Part shown: piece by piece, positions 12,401 to 24,000 of the stretch
How positions within the stretch are numbered: position 1 is the first letter of the stretch
Layout of the letters: each line of letters opens with the position of its first letter
Made by a program: the position numbers and the translations under genes
Notes under the pieces: model-generated
Told to the model about the DNA's origin: nothing
Seen by the model: the letters and a program-made list of their open reading frames with translations, nothing else
Databases searched by the model: none
Assembly: GCF_036669915.1 (NCBI RefSeq)
Contig: NC_089315.1
Coordinates: 2,409,953 to 2,473,952, forward strand
Direction of reading: 5' to 3'
Length of the DNA stretch: 64,000 bases
DNA from: Pocillopora verrucosa
Lineage: Eukaryota; Cnidaria; Anthozoa; Scleractinia; Pocilloporidae

Positions 12401-13296
12401 AGTACCCACGGGCGAGTAACGTCTTCTGCCACCAGATGTAACGCGGAATACTGGGGCTTTTTCAATTAAAGCTTACTAGAATTGAATCAAATTAAACTTG
12501 CAAAGTCCTCAGAAAAGAAAACAAACATTGGAAATGAATTTCATCGTTGATGAAGCGACTAAGTCGTTGTTATATTGAATTAAACATGAATGCAAGTTCT
12601 GCTAGGGATCGATGGTGTTGGAGAACACAATGAATTTGCATTTTTCTTCTTCAAGGTGTTATATTATACCATATTATACAAAAAAATTTCCCAACGGAAA
12701 CTAGCGTTATGTTGGTGGGTTCCGGAAGAGGACTAGGATTCTGCCAAAAATAATTGAGACAGCATTCTACCTGACCTATCGTGAATTATGCATAAATATT
12801 TCGTCTACGGTTTATATAAAAAGTATCAGTCACCTAGTAATTGAAACACTAGAAGGCAAAGAACATCATATTTTTTTCTCACTTTGAAAATTGCAATTTT
12901 AAACGGGCAGCCGGGATCAAATTTTGAATTTTGAATTACGACTCTTTCAGTTGGTTCAACGGTCAATTGCAATAACTACATACTTATATCACAAAAAAAA
13001 AGATATTACTTTAAAACTGCTTTCATGCAATGGTACCCACCATATTCTACAAATGGATGTCCAAAAATCATTTCCCTTTCGTCATCAGTTAGTAGATGGT
13101 GAATGGCCTTAAAATTTTGCGAAAAAAAATAGTATATTGCAAAAAATGACATCAAAATTGTAATCAGCGACTGCAACACAGATTACATTCAGAAAACTTT
13201 GTTTACCTTGTAAGACCTTGCACACGAGAGCTCGATGTACATAGACAAGGAGCTAAAAATTACTATCAGCGTCAACGGTAACTTAGTGCGTTTCAT
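269..13296 (-). CDS. ADAMTS-type secreted metalloproteinase (multi-exon, 3' end outside window)
   Basis: Exons on the minus strand in coding order: 13207-13296 and 12109-12148 (both tentative), then 11187-11521, 10503-10689, 9851-10026, 9356-9439, 8910-9034, 8534-8592, 8100-8205, 7506-7640, 6912-7065, 6402-6497, 6099-6250, 5546-5609, 4761-4872, 4098-4225, 3377-3491, 2651-2737, 1847-2007, 1206-1378, 269-479. All junctions are GT-AG and all phases join without a stop, giving about 930 codons. Domain order is signal peptide, M12B propeptide, reprolysin, disintegrin-like, TSP1, Cys-rich, spacer, TSP1. Such enzymes are secreted zinc endopeptidases that cleave extracellular matrix. The last visible exon ends in phase 0 at a donor site, so at least one more exon lies left of the window. 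Close to the ADAMTS family as a whole; I cannot assign a vertebrate subtype. Confidence 0.93.
571..640 (+). repeat. tRNA-like fragment (possible SINE remnant) in ADAMTS intron
   Basis: The run AGCTCAGTGGTAGAACGTCC looks like a tRNA D-arm with the internal A-box of an RNA polymerase III promoter. The sequence after it does not form a clear T-arm. It is a weak relative of the better tRNA-like piece at 48211-48272. Confidence 0.3.
1206..2737 (-). other. ADAMTS spacer block (3 exons)
   Basis: Exons 2651-2737, 1847-2007 and 1206-1378. The spacer starts [20 protein letters not shown], which holds the strongly conserved IPAGAR motif. The second exon has [12 protein letters not shown] and [10 protein letters not shown], the third [19 protein letters not shown], a beta-strand pattern as in spacer ends, then an acidic stretch ([16 protein letters not shown]). 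As in other spacers there are no cysteines. Confidence 0.85.
3377..4872 (-). other. ADAMTS cysteine-rich block with Lys/Pro/Asn/Ser repeat linker (3 exons)
   Basis: Exons 4761-4872, 4098-4225 and 3377-3491. The first two give [35 protein letters not shown] and GVCINGKC, the normal Cys-rich module. In most ADAMTS proteins this is followed by a GCD...CGVCGGD segment. Here the next exon instead reads [18 protein letters not shown], a threefold 15-bp repeat, then a Lys/Thr linker [11 protein letters not shown] into the spacer. No CGVCGGD-like exon was found between 3491 and 4098 on this strand. Confidence 0.85.
5546..6250 (-). other. Central thrombospondin type 1 repeat (2 exons)
   Basis: Exons 6099-6250 and 5546-5609. 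The reading is WCMHGRC, then [36 protein letters not shown] and YKICNN. It has the WxxW motif (a C-mannosylation site type), six cysteines in group 1 TSP1 spacing and the GGKxC motif. The intron falls after the NPA of the CDNP motif. Confidence 0.93.
6402..7065 (-). other. ADAMTS disintegrin-like block (2 exons)
   Basis: Exons 6912-7065 and 6402-6497. The first has [18 protein letters not shown] and MFGAGAKVC, the second [13 protein letters not shown], then ADGTKCG. The PGKxYDxDxQC and DGTxCG signatures and cysteine spacing match the ADAMTS disintegrin-like module. There is no RGD. The first exon joins the catalytic domain through a shared Gln codon. Confidence 0.92.
7506..10026 (-). other. 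ADAMTS reprolysin (M12B) catalytic block (6 exons)
   Basis: Exons 9851-10026, 9356-9439, 8910-9034, 8534-8592, 8100-8205 and 7506-7640. The mature enzyme probably starts after PSVKR, before [17 protein letters not shown]. Then come [30 protein letters not shown] and LAQLKGMC, all in standard family order. The zinc site HETAHNLGSEHD is complete but is split by the intron between 8100 and 7640, inside the Asn codon. It supplies the three histidine ligands and the catalytic glutamate. A Met-turn (YIMA) follows 15-20 residues later. Nothing suggests a pseudoenzyme. Confidence 0.95.
8310..8516 (-). repeat. MITE family B, copy 2 (ADAMTS intron)
   Basis: About 200 bp that aligns along its length with the reverse complement of the element at 53980-54184. 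Shared landmarks are CCAAGATCTGATTG, GATCAAGATAACAAC, CTGATA, TTGTTGGATAA and CTTCTGGGAGTTAAGGAG. It ends next to a TTAA at 8513-8516. The 5' border is approximate. It lies in the intron between exons 8534-8592 and 8100-8205. Confidence 0.7.
10503..11521 (-). other. ADAMTS propeptide block (2 exons)
   Basis: Exons 11187-11521 and 10503-10689. The first reads [18 protein letters not shown] near its start, has a dibasic RRKR about residue 30, and ends [15 protein letters not shown], the typical M12B propeptide core. The second continues [20 protein letters not shown], then HVIHRRS, and ends SDSWCGVEG, whose free cysteine is placed like the cysteine-switch residue that keeps the zyme latent. The donor GTATTA at 10502 is not strong, but the next exon joins in frame. 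Confidence 0.9.
11985..12012. repeat. Perfect 13-bp inverted repeat with 2-nt loop
   Basis: CAGGAGCCCATTA at 11985-11997 is followed by CT and its exact reverse complement at 12000-12012. It lies upstream of the ADAMTS propeptide exon, in what would be a 5' intron. It could be a foldback in the pre-mRNA or a remnant of a palindromic insertion. Confidence 0.85.
12109..12148 (-). CDS. Candidate 40-nt microexon linking signal peptide to propeptide
   Basis: A very strong pyrimidine tract (CCCCTCCCC type) and CTGCAG acceptor precede 40 bases reading [13 protein letters not shown] plus one base, then a weak GTTAAC donor. Its length (13 codons plus 1 base) is what is needed to join the phase-0 signal exon to the propeptide exon, which begins with the last two bases of a codon. 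The joined reading is ...[22 protein letters not shown]. The phase fit and acceptor are seen; the use of this exon is inferred. Confidence 0.35.
13207..13296 (-). CDS. Candidate first coding exon of the ADAMTS gene (signal peptide)
   Basis: An ATG at 13296 opens 30 codons starting [14 protein letters not shown], with basic residues, then a hydrophobic core of about 12 residues, then SCARSYK and a GTAAAC donor. This is the shape of a secretory signal peptide at the right place for the gene. It ends in phase 0, while the propeptide exon at 11521 needs one leading base, so another exon must lie between them if this one is used. The candidate microexon at 12109-12148 fits. Not supported by transcripts. 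Confidence 0.5.
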
Positions 13297-15054
13297 TTCA
13301 GATGTTTCGTTGTGCGAGTCAAACCTTCCCTTGTAAGAAGCAAGTCTCAAATGAGTTAGATTGCTAAGTTTAGTTGCTTTATTTATTTACAGACAGATTT
13401 GACCGTTAGATGTCCAGCCGGGAAAGGTATTTGCACGTAAGGACGCGGTGTTGTTTGAGTTCTCAGGGCAATCTTTCTCGCTTGATTGGATTTAAAATAT
13501 ATGATATTTCGTTTAAGGAACCACTTCTGCTTTTGTTTAGATCATTTATTCATTTAGTCCTTTGTGTTTGACTAAGTGACATGCACCACTGAATAATAAA
13601 GGTTTGAGCGGGCCTTCAAAAATATGTTACATAACTTGTATAAAGCGGTCGATACAAAGTGCCGCAGAGAGTTATTATGAATCTATTTTGGTTGAAAACT
13701 GATCTGATGAGCCAGTTAGGATCAGTATTAAACAAGCAAATTGTTGAAGGCAATCTTTTCAACACTTATGTCAGCAGCGTTAATTTACTTAAGCGCACGC
13801 AAGGACGAAAACCCATCTCAGGTGATGATGAGATGTCAATATTTGAGTATCAGGGTCGCAACTTGCTCGGATTTGATATTTTCTTCCTAAAATGTACTGT
13901 CTGATCGATAAGTTCTATGGCTAAGGTTTCATGTCCCTAACAGAAGAAACGTTATTTTTGAAATACAGATTTAAAAAAAGGTATAAAAGACAATTGAAAG
14001 CATTTTGGGGGCGAGTTAAGCCTTAGGCATTGGACTGCAGGTTCGTTGAACACGATATTGATTAACAGCTCTTCACAGTTTTTTTTTCTTTTTGTCGTAA
14101 ATCAGCATAACCGAAATACTCATGAAATAAAAGCATGAACTTGAACCGTCACTGAATATAGATGTACCGCACCGTTGCTCAAAGGAACCACTTCCCGCCT
14201 TTTGCGCTCCCAGCCGCTCAGTGATTTTTTAAATTTGATCACATCGGTTTTTTTGTTTACCTAACATTCTTTTGTCGCCATAAATGGTAGCAATAGTTAA
14301 TAGACGAAAAATAGTATACAAATTTGAAGTGTAGAATAATTCTCAGTGATTATGGACCCGTTTTGTATTTCTGATTGCGAAATTGTCTTCTTTAGGGCCC
14401 GGAATTTTAAGTAGACAAAACTACTGTTTGCGTGAGACTTGAAGACTTGAGACTTGTGCCATAAAAGGAATATTTTACCCTTAAGATTTTTCTTCTCAAA
14501 GACATTATGAGTCTCGTGGCCGAGACGAAACACCGCGTTATACCATTCACGGAGTAATTTTTTCACTAGTGTTAAACAATTTTTTTCTTGCATAAAGTTT
14601 TGCTCTAGTTGCGTTATTAAAATTTGAAACGAACTTCAGTAAAGCCCTGAACTCGATCTGCGAACGAAAAGGAAAACCAGAACGAGGTGACAGATTCACC
14701 AAGGAGTTCTAATTCAAGAGAATATGAACTGTGAATAAATCCTTGTTCTCAGTTTTGTACTGTAGAGTCGATCAGTGTAGTTAACTCCTTTGCAATATTT
14801 CATTCTTAGCCTCGATCAGTAGTTCAGGCTCTGATTGACAGCAATAACCTGGAGGTAAGGTCGTGCGCGAACCCTTTTCTCGAGTGGACGGTTCGGAGCG
14901 GTTGAGTCACGCGGGACCTCGCGCGGTGTTCGCGCTGTTGCTTTAACTTGGTAGCCTTTCCTTGATCAGTGGTGTATTTCATGACAGAAAGTTATGTCAT
15001 GTATTTGGCACCAAAAGTTTTAGCAACTTAATTCGTGAGGAAAGGAATTTCGAT
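13297..15054. promoter_or_regulatory. Shared upstream interval of divergent ADAMTS and PLAA genes
   Basis: About 1.8 kb between the candidate ADAMTS start and the PLAA start. No convincing ORF. It is AT-rich apart from a GC-rich, CpG-containing patch at about 14865-14935, close to the PLAA start and the likely core promoter. That patch has a TGAGTCA site (AP-1 consensus) at 14903-14909. The GGAGGTAAGG at about 14851 could be a donor of a 5' UTR exon. Promoter role is inferred from position and composition. Confidence 0.45.
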
Positions 15055-18000
15055 ATGTCCTACAAATTAAGTAGTGTACTGCGAGGCCATGAACTGGATG
15101 TTAGAGCTGTTTGCCCCGCTGTTTTCCCTGAAGGAGGAATCGTTTCAGCGTCACGGGATAGAACAGCTCGATTGTGGATTCCCAGTGAAGGGAAAGTTGG
15201 TTTTGAAGAAGGTCACGTTCTTAGCGGACACTCCAACTTTATCTCTGCCGTTTGTACAATTCCTCCTACGGACAAACACCCTCACGGTATCTTCTCTTTT
15301 CTCATTTTTTTACGTCACATAGATGGAGATCGGTTTCCCAACCTTCATAGATAGACACTGATTGATTGTTAGAATCGTTTAAGTTGATATAAAAACTGAA
15401 AAATGCTGACGTACATCAGCTGTTGATTCATTGTAAGTTACCAGTTGTTTTATTTCTAATCTTTTGAATTAGGCCGACTTGACCTGTAGTTATAAGACCA
15501 TATAAATAGCAACATCCATTTAAAGGTGGTGTCAATTACTGTGGCAAACCTCTCCTTTACCTTAGCTTATCGCCATTCTAATGGTTACTGTGATAAAATT
15601 GAAATTGTGAGATTTCTTCACAACATAATCCTAAAGAATTATTTTGCGCGTTGGCTTTGAATTATAAATAATAAGAAAGTTGTGTGCCTGAATTGACTGA
15701 GAGCAGTATCTTCTTTGGTACAAGAAGTACTGAATATACAGTATGTAGCTTTAAAAATAAACAAAATAGTTAAAAGTGATAAGTTTGAATGAATTAAATT
15801 TTATGGTGTAAAAATCGTATGTACAATGGAACTTCAATTTAACAAAATGCCAAGGGACAGAGGAAATTAGTTTGTAATATCGAGGGTTTGTTATGATATA
15901 GCAAACTCTCAATATAAAGAATTTGCTGAAAAACAACCAAATTGTTTGTCATATTGAGGGCTGGGTAATAGTTATTTTTTATTTTTATGTGTTGTGAGAT
16001 GTCATGCTGCCCAGCATTTTGAGATTGTGTTTGTTATAATGAGGTTCTTTCTCATACATTTGACTGTAATTTTGGCCAGGCTGAAGAGTATCTTTCATTA
16101 AACCTAGGACTTCTTTACATACATGTAGAGATGTGTTAAATGGAGGTTCCACTTTACTTCATTTGCTAGGTCTTGTTGTCACTGGTGGTCATGACAGTGT
16201 GATTCTTGTGTGGACTCTGGATTCTCTTGGTGGGTAAACAACAGTATTTTAGAATTACCACATCTTCTCTCTTAACCCTTTACACCCTAACATCAGTCTG
16301 TATATTCTCTATACTGTTCTCTATACATTCCCTTTGGTGCTGACAAAGAGAATTTGTTTGCCAATTAAGAACTTCTTTATTTGGTGATCACTTCTTTTGT
16401 TCTTGTGGCCTTTATGTTTTCATTCAGGGATTATACCATCACAGTTATAACTGTAGATGCTACACACTCATAGGAGGTGAAGGGTTAACCCTTTTGCTCC
16501 TTTCAGATCTGAAAGTTGACTGTGACTGATTGTGACTGATGCTATATGTTTTGTTAATTTGGTTTTATCAACTGTGTTGATTAAGTCAATTAGCCACTGT
16601 AAGCTGATGTTTCAAGTGTTAACCCTTAGTCAATCTTATTGTTGACTGCTGTAGCAGTGATTAGTTGTTCTTAAATCATTGCCACATCACCTAGCCTATA
16701 ATTTTTTACTTTTCTTCTTTTGCTGGACTATATTTCGCAGTTTACATCTAGATTTTTCAATCACATTGGAAGAAGTCTTGATATTGAAGTGCTGTATTAA
16801 TTTATCACAACCTTTTTTAGTTGTTGTTGTCATCTTGAATTTATTCCCTCCCTTCAGAGCCTCTCCACAAACTGGAGGGTCACAGTGGAGCAGTGTGTTC
16901 ATTAATTGCTGGAAAGTTTGGGACACTTCTTTCTGGATCATGGGACAAGTGAGTACAATAAATCTAACTGGCATCCTTCACATGCTTTGTGTTCAAGGTC
17001 AATTGCCCTCTGATTAAGGCACAGGAGCTTTTCCTAGTTTACACAGGAGAACCTGACTGTATGTAGTGTTGCTACATATACACTAACCATTCTTTCCAAA
17101 TGTGGTAGGAGAGAGGGGATCCATCTCAATCTCAATATTTTTCTAAGGTTTCCCAGTCAGTTTTCAGGCACCCATTTATACTCATGGGATGAGAGATGCT
17201 CTGCTACAGTAAAGTTGATCTTTTTAATGGAAAAGCACCTCAAACTGATCCAGCGTGACCTGACCCCAGACCCTACAATTCAGATTGTAGTAATGATAAC
17301 CTTTAGTCTTTCACATCAGCCACTCTCAATATTTTTTTTGTCAGAAATGATTTTCTCCTTTATATCTAAAATGATTTACAGCACAGCACGAGTGTGGATT
17401 GGAAGCAAGTGTATGATGAAACTACAAGGCCATGAAGCAGCAGTATGGGCAGTCCAACTAATGCCAGATCATGGGCTCATGCTAACAGGTACATCTACGA
17501 ACACTGTGGAGTAATGTAATGAATGTACTTTAACCTTTTCACCTTAACATCAGTATGCATATTCTCCGTGTTCTTTATACATTTTGTAAGGTGTGGACAA
17601 AGAGAATTTGTATGCAATGAAGAGCATCTTTAGTTGGTGATCATTTCCTTTATTCTCCTGACCTCAATGTTCAATTCAAGGGTGATGCTGCTGAAAGGAA
17701 TTTGAAGCCATTCACTCTAAGGGGTTCAAAGGTTAAGATGAATTACTGGTCAAAATGATTTTAAAGTTGTTTGATGTGTTCTCTGTTTGTTCTTGGTAAA
17801 ATGAAGTGTTTCCTTGCTTGAATTTGTCCAAATCAGAGTGATTTTTATTTTCCTCTAATTATGGCCAACTCTGAGATATTCCTGAGTATGTTGTAGTTAT
17901 TGATTGAAGTTGCTGTTATTCAACTGAGAACTTTTTATTAGTTTTAGGGGAAGCCTCAATGGGGATTCCACCTCCACTTATCTGTACACTGTACAGTGGT

Positions 18001-21000
18001 TGACAAATTATTGTCTATAACTCTACAGGTTCGGCTGATAAGACCATCAAGATGTGGAAAGCAGGGACATGTCAAATGACATTTACTGGACATAGTGACT
18101 GTGTTAGAGGTCTGGCTGTTCTCTCAGCTCTGGAGTTTGTGTCCTGTTCAAATGACTGGTAAAAAAAAAAAAGAATTGGTTTTGAGTTACTTCATGATCT
18201 TAGTATTTATATCAATTTTTGTGGTTTGAGTGAAAAGGTTTGCTTCCCTTCACCAGCACCATTAGAAGATGGATGAGCACTGGTGAATGCCTTCAGGTTT
18301 ATACAGGACACACAAGTTTCATCTACAGGTCAGTAAGCTTGAGACCTGGAAGATTATGGACTGTAAAATTTCTTTTAACCAAGTCTATCAGGATTTACTA
18401 ACATATAATTTATCCATATGGTAACAATGCACAGTAAAGCATAGAAATGACAAGAGGAAATACATTTTAAGGAGATACAGAATTATTTTAATTAACACAA
18501 AATTTTCATGCATGTATACTCTATCTAAATTAGAAGGTGTATATGTCAGAAAGTTATGGAAACTGTTTGAGATCATGGGAGTTTAAGCATTAAGATAATT
18601 TTGGTAATTTCCTGTTCTAAGTCAGCCAATTGAAATAAATACAGTACTCAAACTTAAAATAATAATAAAAGTTTTATGTACCTGTGGCATTTTCAAAAGT
18701 AATATGGTTGTCTTCATTGTCATTGTGTTACTTATTTTGACAGCATTTCAGCTCTTACAAGTGAGGATGGGAGCTTTGTTTCTGTCGGGGAAGACAGGTC
18801 ACTTCGAATATGGAAAGGTAGGCTCCATTTATCTAGTTTTTATCAGGTTTAATGCATTAAACTGTCAATTGATATTATCTAATTATTACTGGCTCTTTCG
18901 ACATGCACTGAAGGGGGGAAAACTTAGTCTGATAGTGTAGACCTCAGACTAGGTTAAGCCTTTTACTCAATCCTAAGATCTTGGTGGTAATTCTCCCTAC
19001 TTAGTTTTCCCATCACCAAATTCTTGTAGAGGTAATAAGAGGTATTTATACAAATTAATGTTTATAATAGGTGTAGATGTCTACTTAAAGATTAGCTCTG
19101 GTTTATTCTATCATTGGTAGTGCTTGTGGGCATTATCCTGTGTTTGCTTGGCTACCTTAGCAGACAGATGGACTTATCTTGCCTGCTCAGGTTTGCCCCC
19201 CGTACATGTAGACTTGGGATAGTAAAAGATTGCCTGGAGTTGTAGTTTTTAGACGATGTCAGCAATTGCAGTTACAAAAAAGCGGTAGAAGTCAAAACAG
19301 TCAAAACAAAGAAATCATAAATGATTCTCATGGTTTTATTGTGTAACTAACACACCAGCTTCTTGTTTTTTTGTTCTTTTTTATGGACCTGGACTTTGTC
19401 TTGGTGCATAAGTAATAAGAAAAAGAACTTGGCCAATATCCAGCCATCTTGACCTCACACTTGGTCAATAATGCTGATATACACAAAGTCAAGTTAAATA
19501 AATTAAGTTAAATTTAGGATTGTGTCAAACTGAGTTTTGTTTTTCTCCTTTATGTCAGGAGGAGAATGTGCTCAAACAATCACCCTTCCTGCTCAGTCAG
19601 TTTGGAGTGTTACATGTTTGAACAATGGAGACATTGTAACTGGCTCAAGGTTAGATAAAGGCTAAGACTTTCTTAATCAAGTAACATTTGATACAAGTTT
19701 TTGTTTTTTGCTTTCAATTTAGTTGAGATTTCACTTTTTCTTTTTAGACCTATCTGTAGTTTTTCAGATTTTATGATTGAGTGAACACCCTGTATAAGGC
19801 TTATGTAATTTACACTGTTCATATACTCATTAGGCTTCTCAATTTTGTTGTTATTAAAGGAAAACTAATCACATTTTAATACAGTTAGAATTACATGAAT
19901 TATGTAAATGTACTTTCTCCTCTCTAGTGATGGTATTGTGCGCATTTTCACTGCTGCAGATGACAGAGTGGCATCAGAAGAAGAATTACAGGTTTGTGCA
20001 GGATCAAAGTGGGCAATCCTGATAGGATAAGATGGACCCATCTTGCTTGCTCAGGTAGCCAATCAGAAAACAGGATTCTCTTCATCTTATCCATAGTGGC
20101 TTTCAGTGACATATTATTTGCTATATTAAGAAAAGGTAACTGGGTAGTAACCTGCAATGGACTGGCATCTCATGTGGCAATACCACTGATTGGTTCAAGC
20201 CACAGAAAGCTCTGGTTATATAGGCCTTTTGGCTGACATTTACCTTATTGGTGTCAGGCTTTTCTTGTTTTTAACTGCCTTTTCATGTCTACAGCTATTT
20301 GACGCTGAAGTTGCAAGTCATGCTATACCAGCAGAAGCTGCAAGGTACAGTGGATTCTTAGCTGTGGTCACTTGCTCTTTTGTTCTATGCTTACACATCC
20401 CTTTTTATTGAACATTAAACTCTCAAACTATTTTACTGGCTGTACAAGACTCTGTACAAGACTCTGTGCAACACATAAGTAAATTTCAATTCAATTCACA
20501 TTATTGATGCATATGGGATCTTTTCTCTTGCAAGCAACCACCTACCATTAGTGATAAGAAACTCACCAAACCTTAAATCAGATGTTCTCTTCCACAGGGT
20601 TTACTACTTTGTATTTTTTTTTCTGTTCAGTGGCATGTTAGGTGATGTCAAACTTGAAGATCTTCCAGGACCAGAAGCTCTTCTTAGACCAGGTAATCAT
20701 GCTGAAAAAGGTGGATTTAGTGTGCCAAGTATGACATACATGTACATGTAGTTGCCAATGCTATACACTGTGGGTGATAACATGTACTGTACATTGTCAG
20801 TTTAGTTTTCCCAGCCAAATAGTTTTGAATTAAATCATCCATAATGCTTATTTTGCATTGTTTATAAAATGACACAATACAATTCTGTGCTCAGGTGACA
20901 AAAGTGCTCAAACAAAGCTCATAAGAAGAGGAAATGTCATTGAATGTCACCAGGTAAATAGAAATCTCTTAAGCTTTGTGTTTGTTTGTCTGTTTTGTAA

Positions 21001-24000
21001 TTGTTTTACAGCCTCTCTTAGTGATATTCCTGTGGTATTGGCTAAATTTATTCGTTGTTCAGAGAGAGACTTTGAATATGTTCCCATAATCAGAAACTTG
21101 GGATCATGCTGCAGATATAATTTTTTTCTTTCATGAATGTACACAGCAGACTAAATCCAAAGACCAAAACGAGTTTTAAATCGCGTGATCTATCTATTTT
21201 ACGTCATGTACTCCGTGAAATTACAGCGCACCGCTGGAAATAACTTCAAGTTCTTATGGAGTAATTATTTCTATTTTTAGTGGAATGGCATGGAAACTAG
21301 ATGGGAAAAGGTAACAGCTCTTTGGTTAAAAATAATAATTATTGATTTATTAATGATCTACGCAAGGAAGGTTGCTTGAGGTTTCTGTTTGTGCCATTAT
21401 TTCTGCTTGATGATCCTTTAAGTTCCTTTTCTTTTTATAATCAGGTCGGTGAGGTAGTAGGGTCAGCTGGAACAGAAGGCACAGCGAGACAAACCAACAA
21501 AACAATGTATAATGGAAAGGTATGATTCGACGGTTAACAAGCAGTTTAGCTCTCAAACTAGAGTTTTAGAGGGTTTTGGTTAAGTATCGGAGTGAATGTC
21601 TTGCAGATTACTGATAAAAAAATCCTCTAAATGTGTTTATATTCTTCCTGTGCTGTATGGTCGACTCCACGTAAGATGACGGGTTATGACAAGAACGTCT
21701 TTTGGTGACATCCTGTTTTTCTGGTCTCATAGGAATACGATTTTGTATTTGATGTTGAAATTCAAGAGGGGAGCCCTCGAAGGAAGTTGCCTTACAACCT
21801 GACTGGTACGATACCATTGATGTAATTTTATGGTAACTAATGACTTCGCCCGATTGCAAGTTCGCTTCCGTTTTGCCTTTGTGAGTTTGCCCCCTAACGG
21901 TTTTTTATAGCAGTACATAAATTGCAAGTTGGTCGAAACATATCAGGGAAATTTCGACAAGAAATGAATACGTTCTGTGGTGAGGAGGCGAGGGAACGAG
22001 TCGAACGTTTTGGGGACAAACTGGTAAAGGTTGGGCGAACTTGTTTTACGTTGGGGAGTGAACTCGCAAAGGCGGTTGAGGCGAACTTGCAATGGGGAGA
22101 AACCACTTGAAACAAATTTGACTTACCTCTTGATATTAATGTGAGAATTACGCAAAAGTTCTGACTGAGTTGTGACAGGTTGTGAGGAGTGAAAGAGGAT
22201 ATGAAATGCTTCCTTTGAACGTGTGTCACTCATGAGTCCTCATTACTGTCTGTAGATGATCCTTGGATGGCTGCGCATCAGTTTCTAGAGCGGAATGATC
22301 TCAGTCAGATGTTCTTGGACCAAGTGGTTGATTTTATACTAAAGAACACCAAAGGAGTCACGATAGGTCAGCAGAGCTCATCTGCGTCTGATCCGTTTAC
22401 CGGTGAGTTGCAGAGCGGTCGTAAGCAAAGAAAACCGAGGTTCTGGTATGATCTCTCTCCTACACCGCACTTCTAATTGTTTTCATAAATTCTTGGATAT
22501 TTCCAAAACGCACCCATCACTTTTTGAGAAATAAAAACTTATCCTTGAAAATTACAGGACATGTTACTGCTTCTATATTTGAAACTACAGTTTTTAAGTA
22601 ATGTCAACTTTTATCGTTTCGCTTCATCGAATTTACTGCTCTTTTTCCATAATTCGGCTCACAATCAGGGCAACATTAATAATTTTTCCACAAGTACCTT
22701 CCCTTCGTTGTGATTCTCTAACAACCTCGGTGAATCGCTCGTCCATTCTCTGATGTTATCCTCTCGATTCTTGCGATGTTGGGGATATGACATAATTGCT
22801 CGCCTTAAATTAGTCTAATACATGTAATTGGTCACTTTTTAGTCTTCTGATCAGTCTGAGTACAAATATGTTACCTTTTTATGTTTGATGTTGCATTGCA
22901 GGAGCAGGTCGGTATGTTCCATCTGCAACGCCCTCTCAGGCAGTTACGGATTTCAATTTGGGAGGAGGAGGTGTCGATCCCTTTACAGGTATTTGACTGT
23001 CCCTACCTTCATTTTATCCCACAGTTTCAGCTTTGTTATTATCTTTTTGGAATGGAAATTGTGTTGGGAAAAACAGATAGATTAAAATAAATTTTGCCTT
23101 GGCATAATTAAGAATGGAAACAAATTTTACTAATCTCTAGCACGTTTAAGTAAACTTGAGGTGATTTTTTCAGAGATTATGTACCTCGTGCTGTGGATTG
23201 AAAGGTTAAACTTGATGCCGGCATCGTACTTAAAGTTATTTCTTTACACTTTAGGAAGTGGTAGCTACAGACCGTCGTACACATCTCCGCAGACTAACAC
23301 GGATGGGTTGGATCCATTTACAGGTCAGTACGCGGTAAAAACAGTCAACTAATCAATTAATATGGGATTCAGCGGTAGCCGTAAGCAAAGTGGCTCTTCT
23401 TGACGATTGTTTGTAGTTTGTTTTTACTGATTTTAGTTAGAAAAATGGATTAAAACCCCTAGAGCAAGGACGGGAACCAACGAAAAACAACCCTGCGAGC
23501 GTTGTCAATGCATTTACGATTAAAAAGCTGAAAATTAGCTGCTAAATTGAATTAAGGTTCCCATCACAAGTTTACGAAAGTTTTTATGCTCAACCGCACT
23601 CGAAGATTTCACAGCTTTTCTTCTTAAAAGTTTGATCTTAAACATATTGAAGAGAGAAGGACGTGAAGAGCAGGCATATGCACGATTCAATGTTTACAGT
23701 TCCTCGTTTACTTCATTTGTTTGTGGAATTTTTTTTATTTTTTTCAGGTTCCAGTAGTTATAGATCAGGACAGGCTGGTAGTCAAGTCAGTCCAGCTAAT
23801 GAAAGTTCCACAGGAACACCCAACCCTTACTTTCCTAAGGTAAAACTGGAGCCCAACTATTACCTGTTGTTTGTTAATTATTTTTGCGTAAAAGATCGTA
23901 TCACTGAACTCGTGCAAATCAAGATTGTTGAGCACTCTATTTAACTTTATGCAGCCGTTTATGCGATGCGCAATTTTCTATTTCCCCCGTCATTTGGGTT

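Larger units (their letters stand above)
15055..19991 (+). other. PLAA WD40 beta-propeller block (exons 1-9)
   Basis: Seven blades can be followed: LRGHELDVR...[17 protein letters not shown]...[17 protein letters not shown]...[15 protein letters not shown]...[17 protein letters not shown]...[16 protein letters not shown]...RSLRIW, then LPAQSVWSV...GIVRIF. Each GH dipeptide and terminal W sits in the standard place, and the RDRTARLW and ADKTIK stretches are near-identical to PLAA of other animals. The propeller binds ubiquitin in the yeast homologue. Confidence 0.95.

Noticed and set aside
14962..15054. Upstream extension of the PLAA frame
   Set aside because: The frame opens with TTG, not ATG; homology starts at MSYKL (15055).
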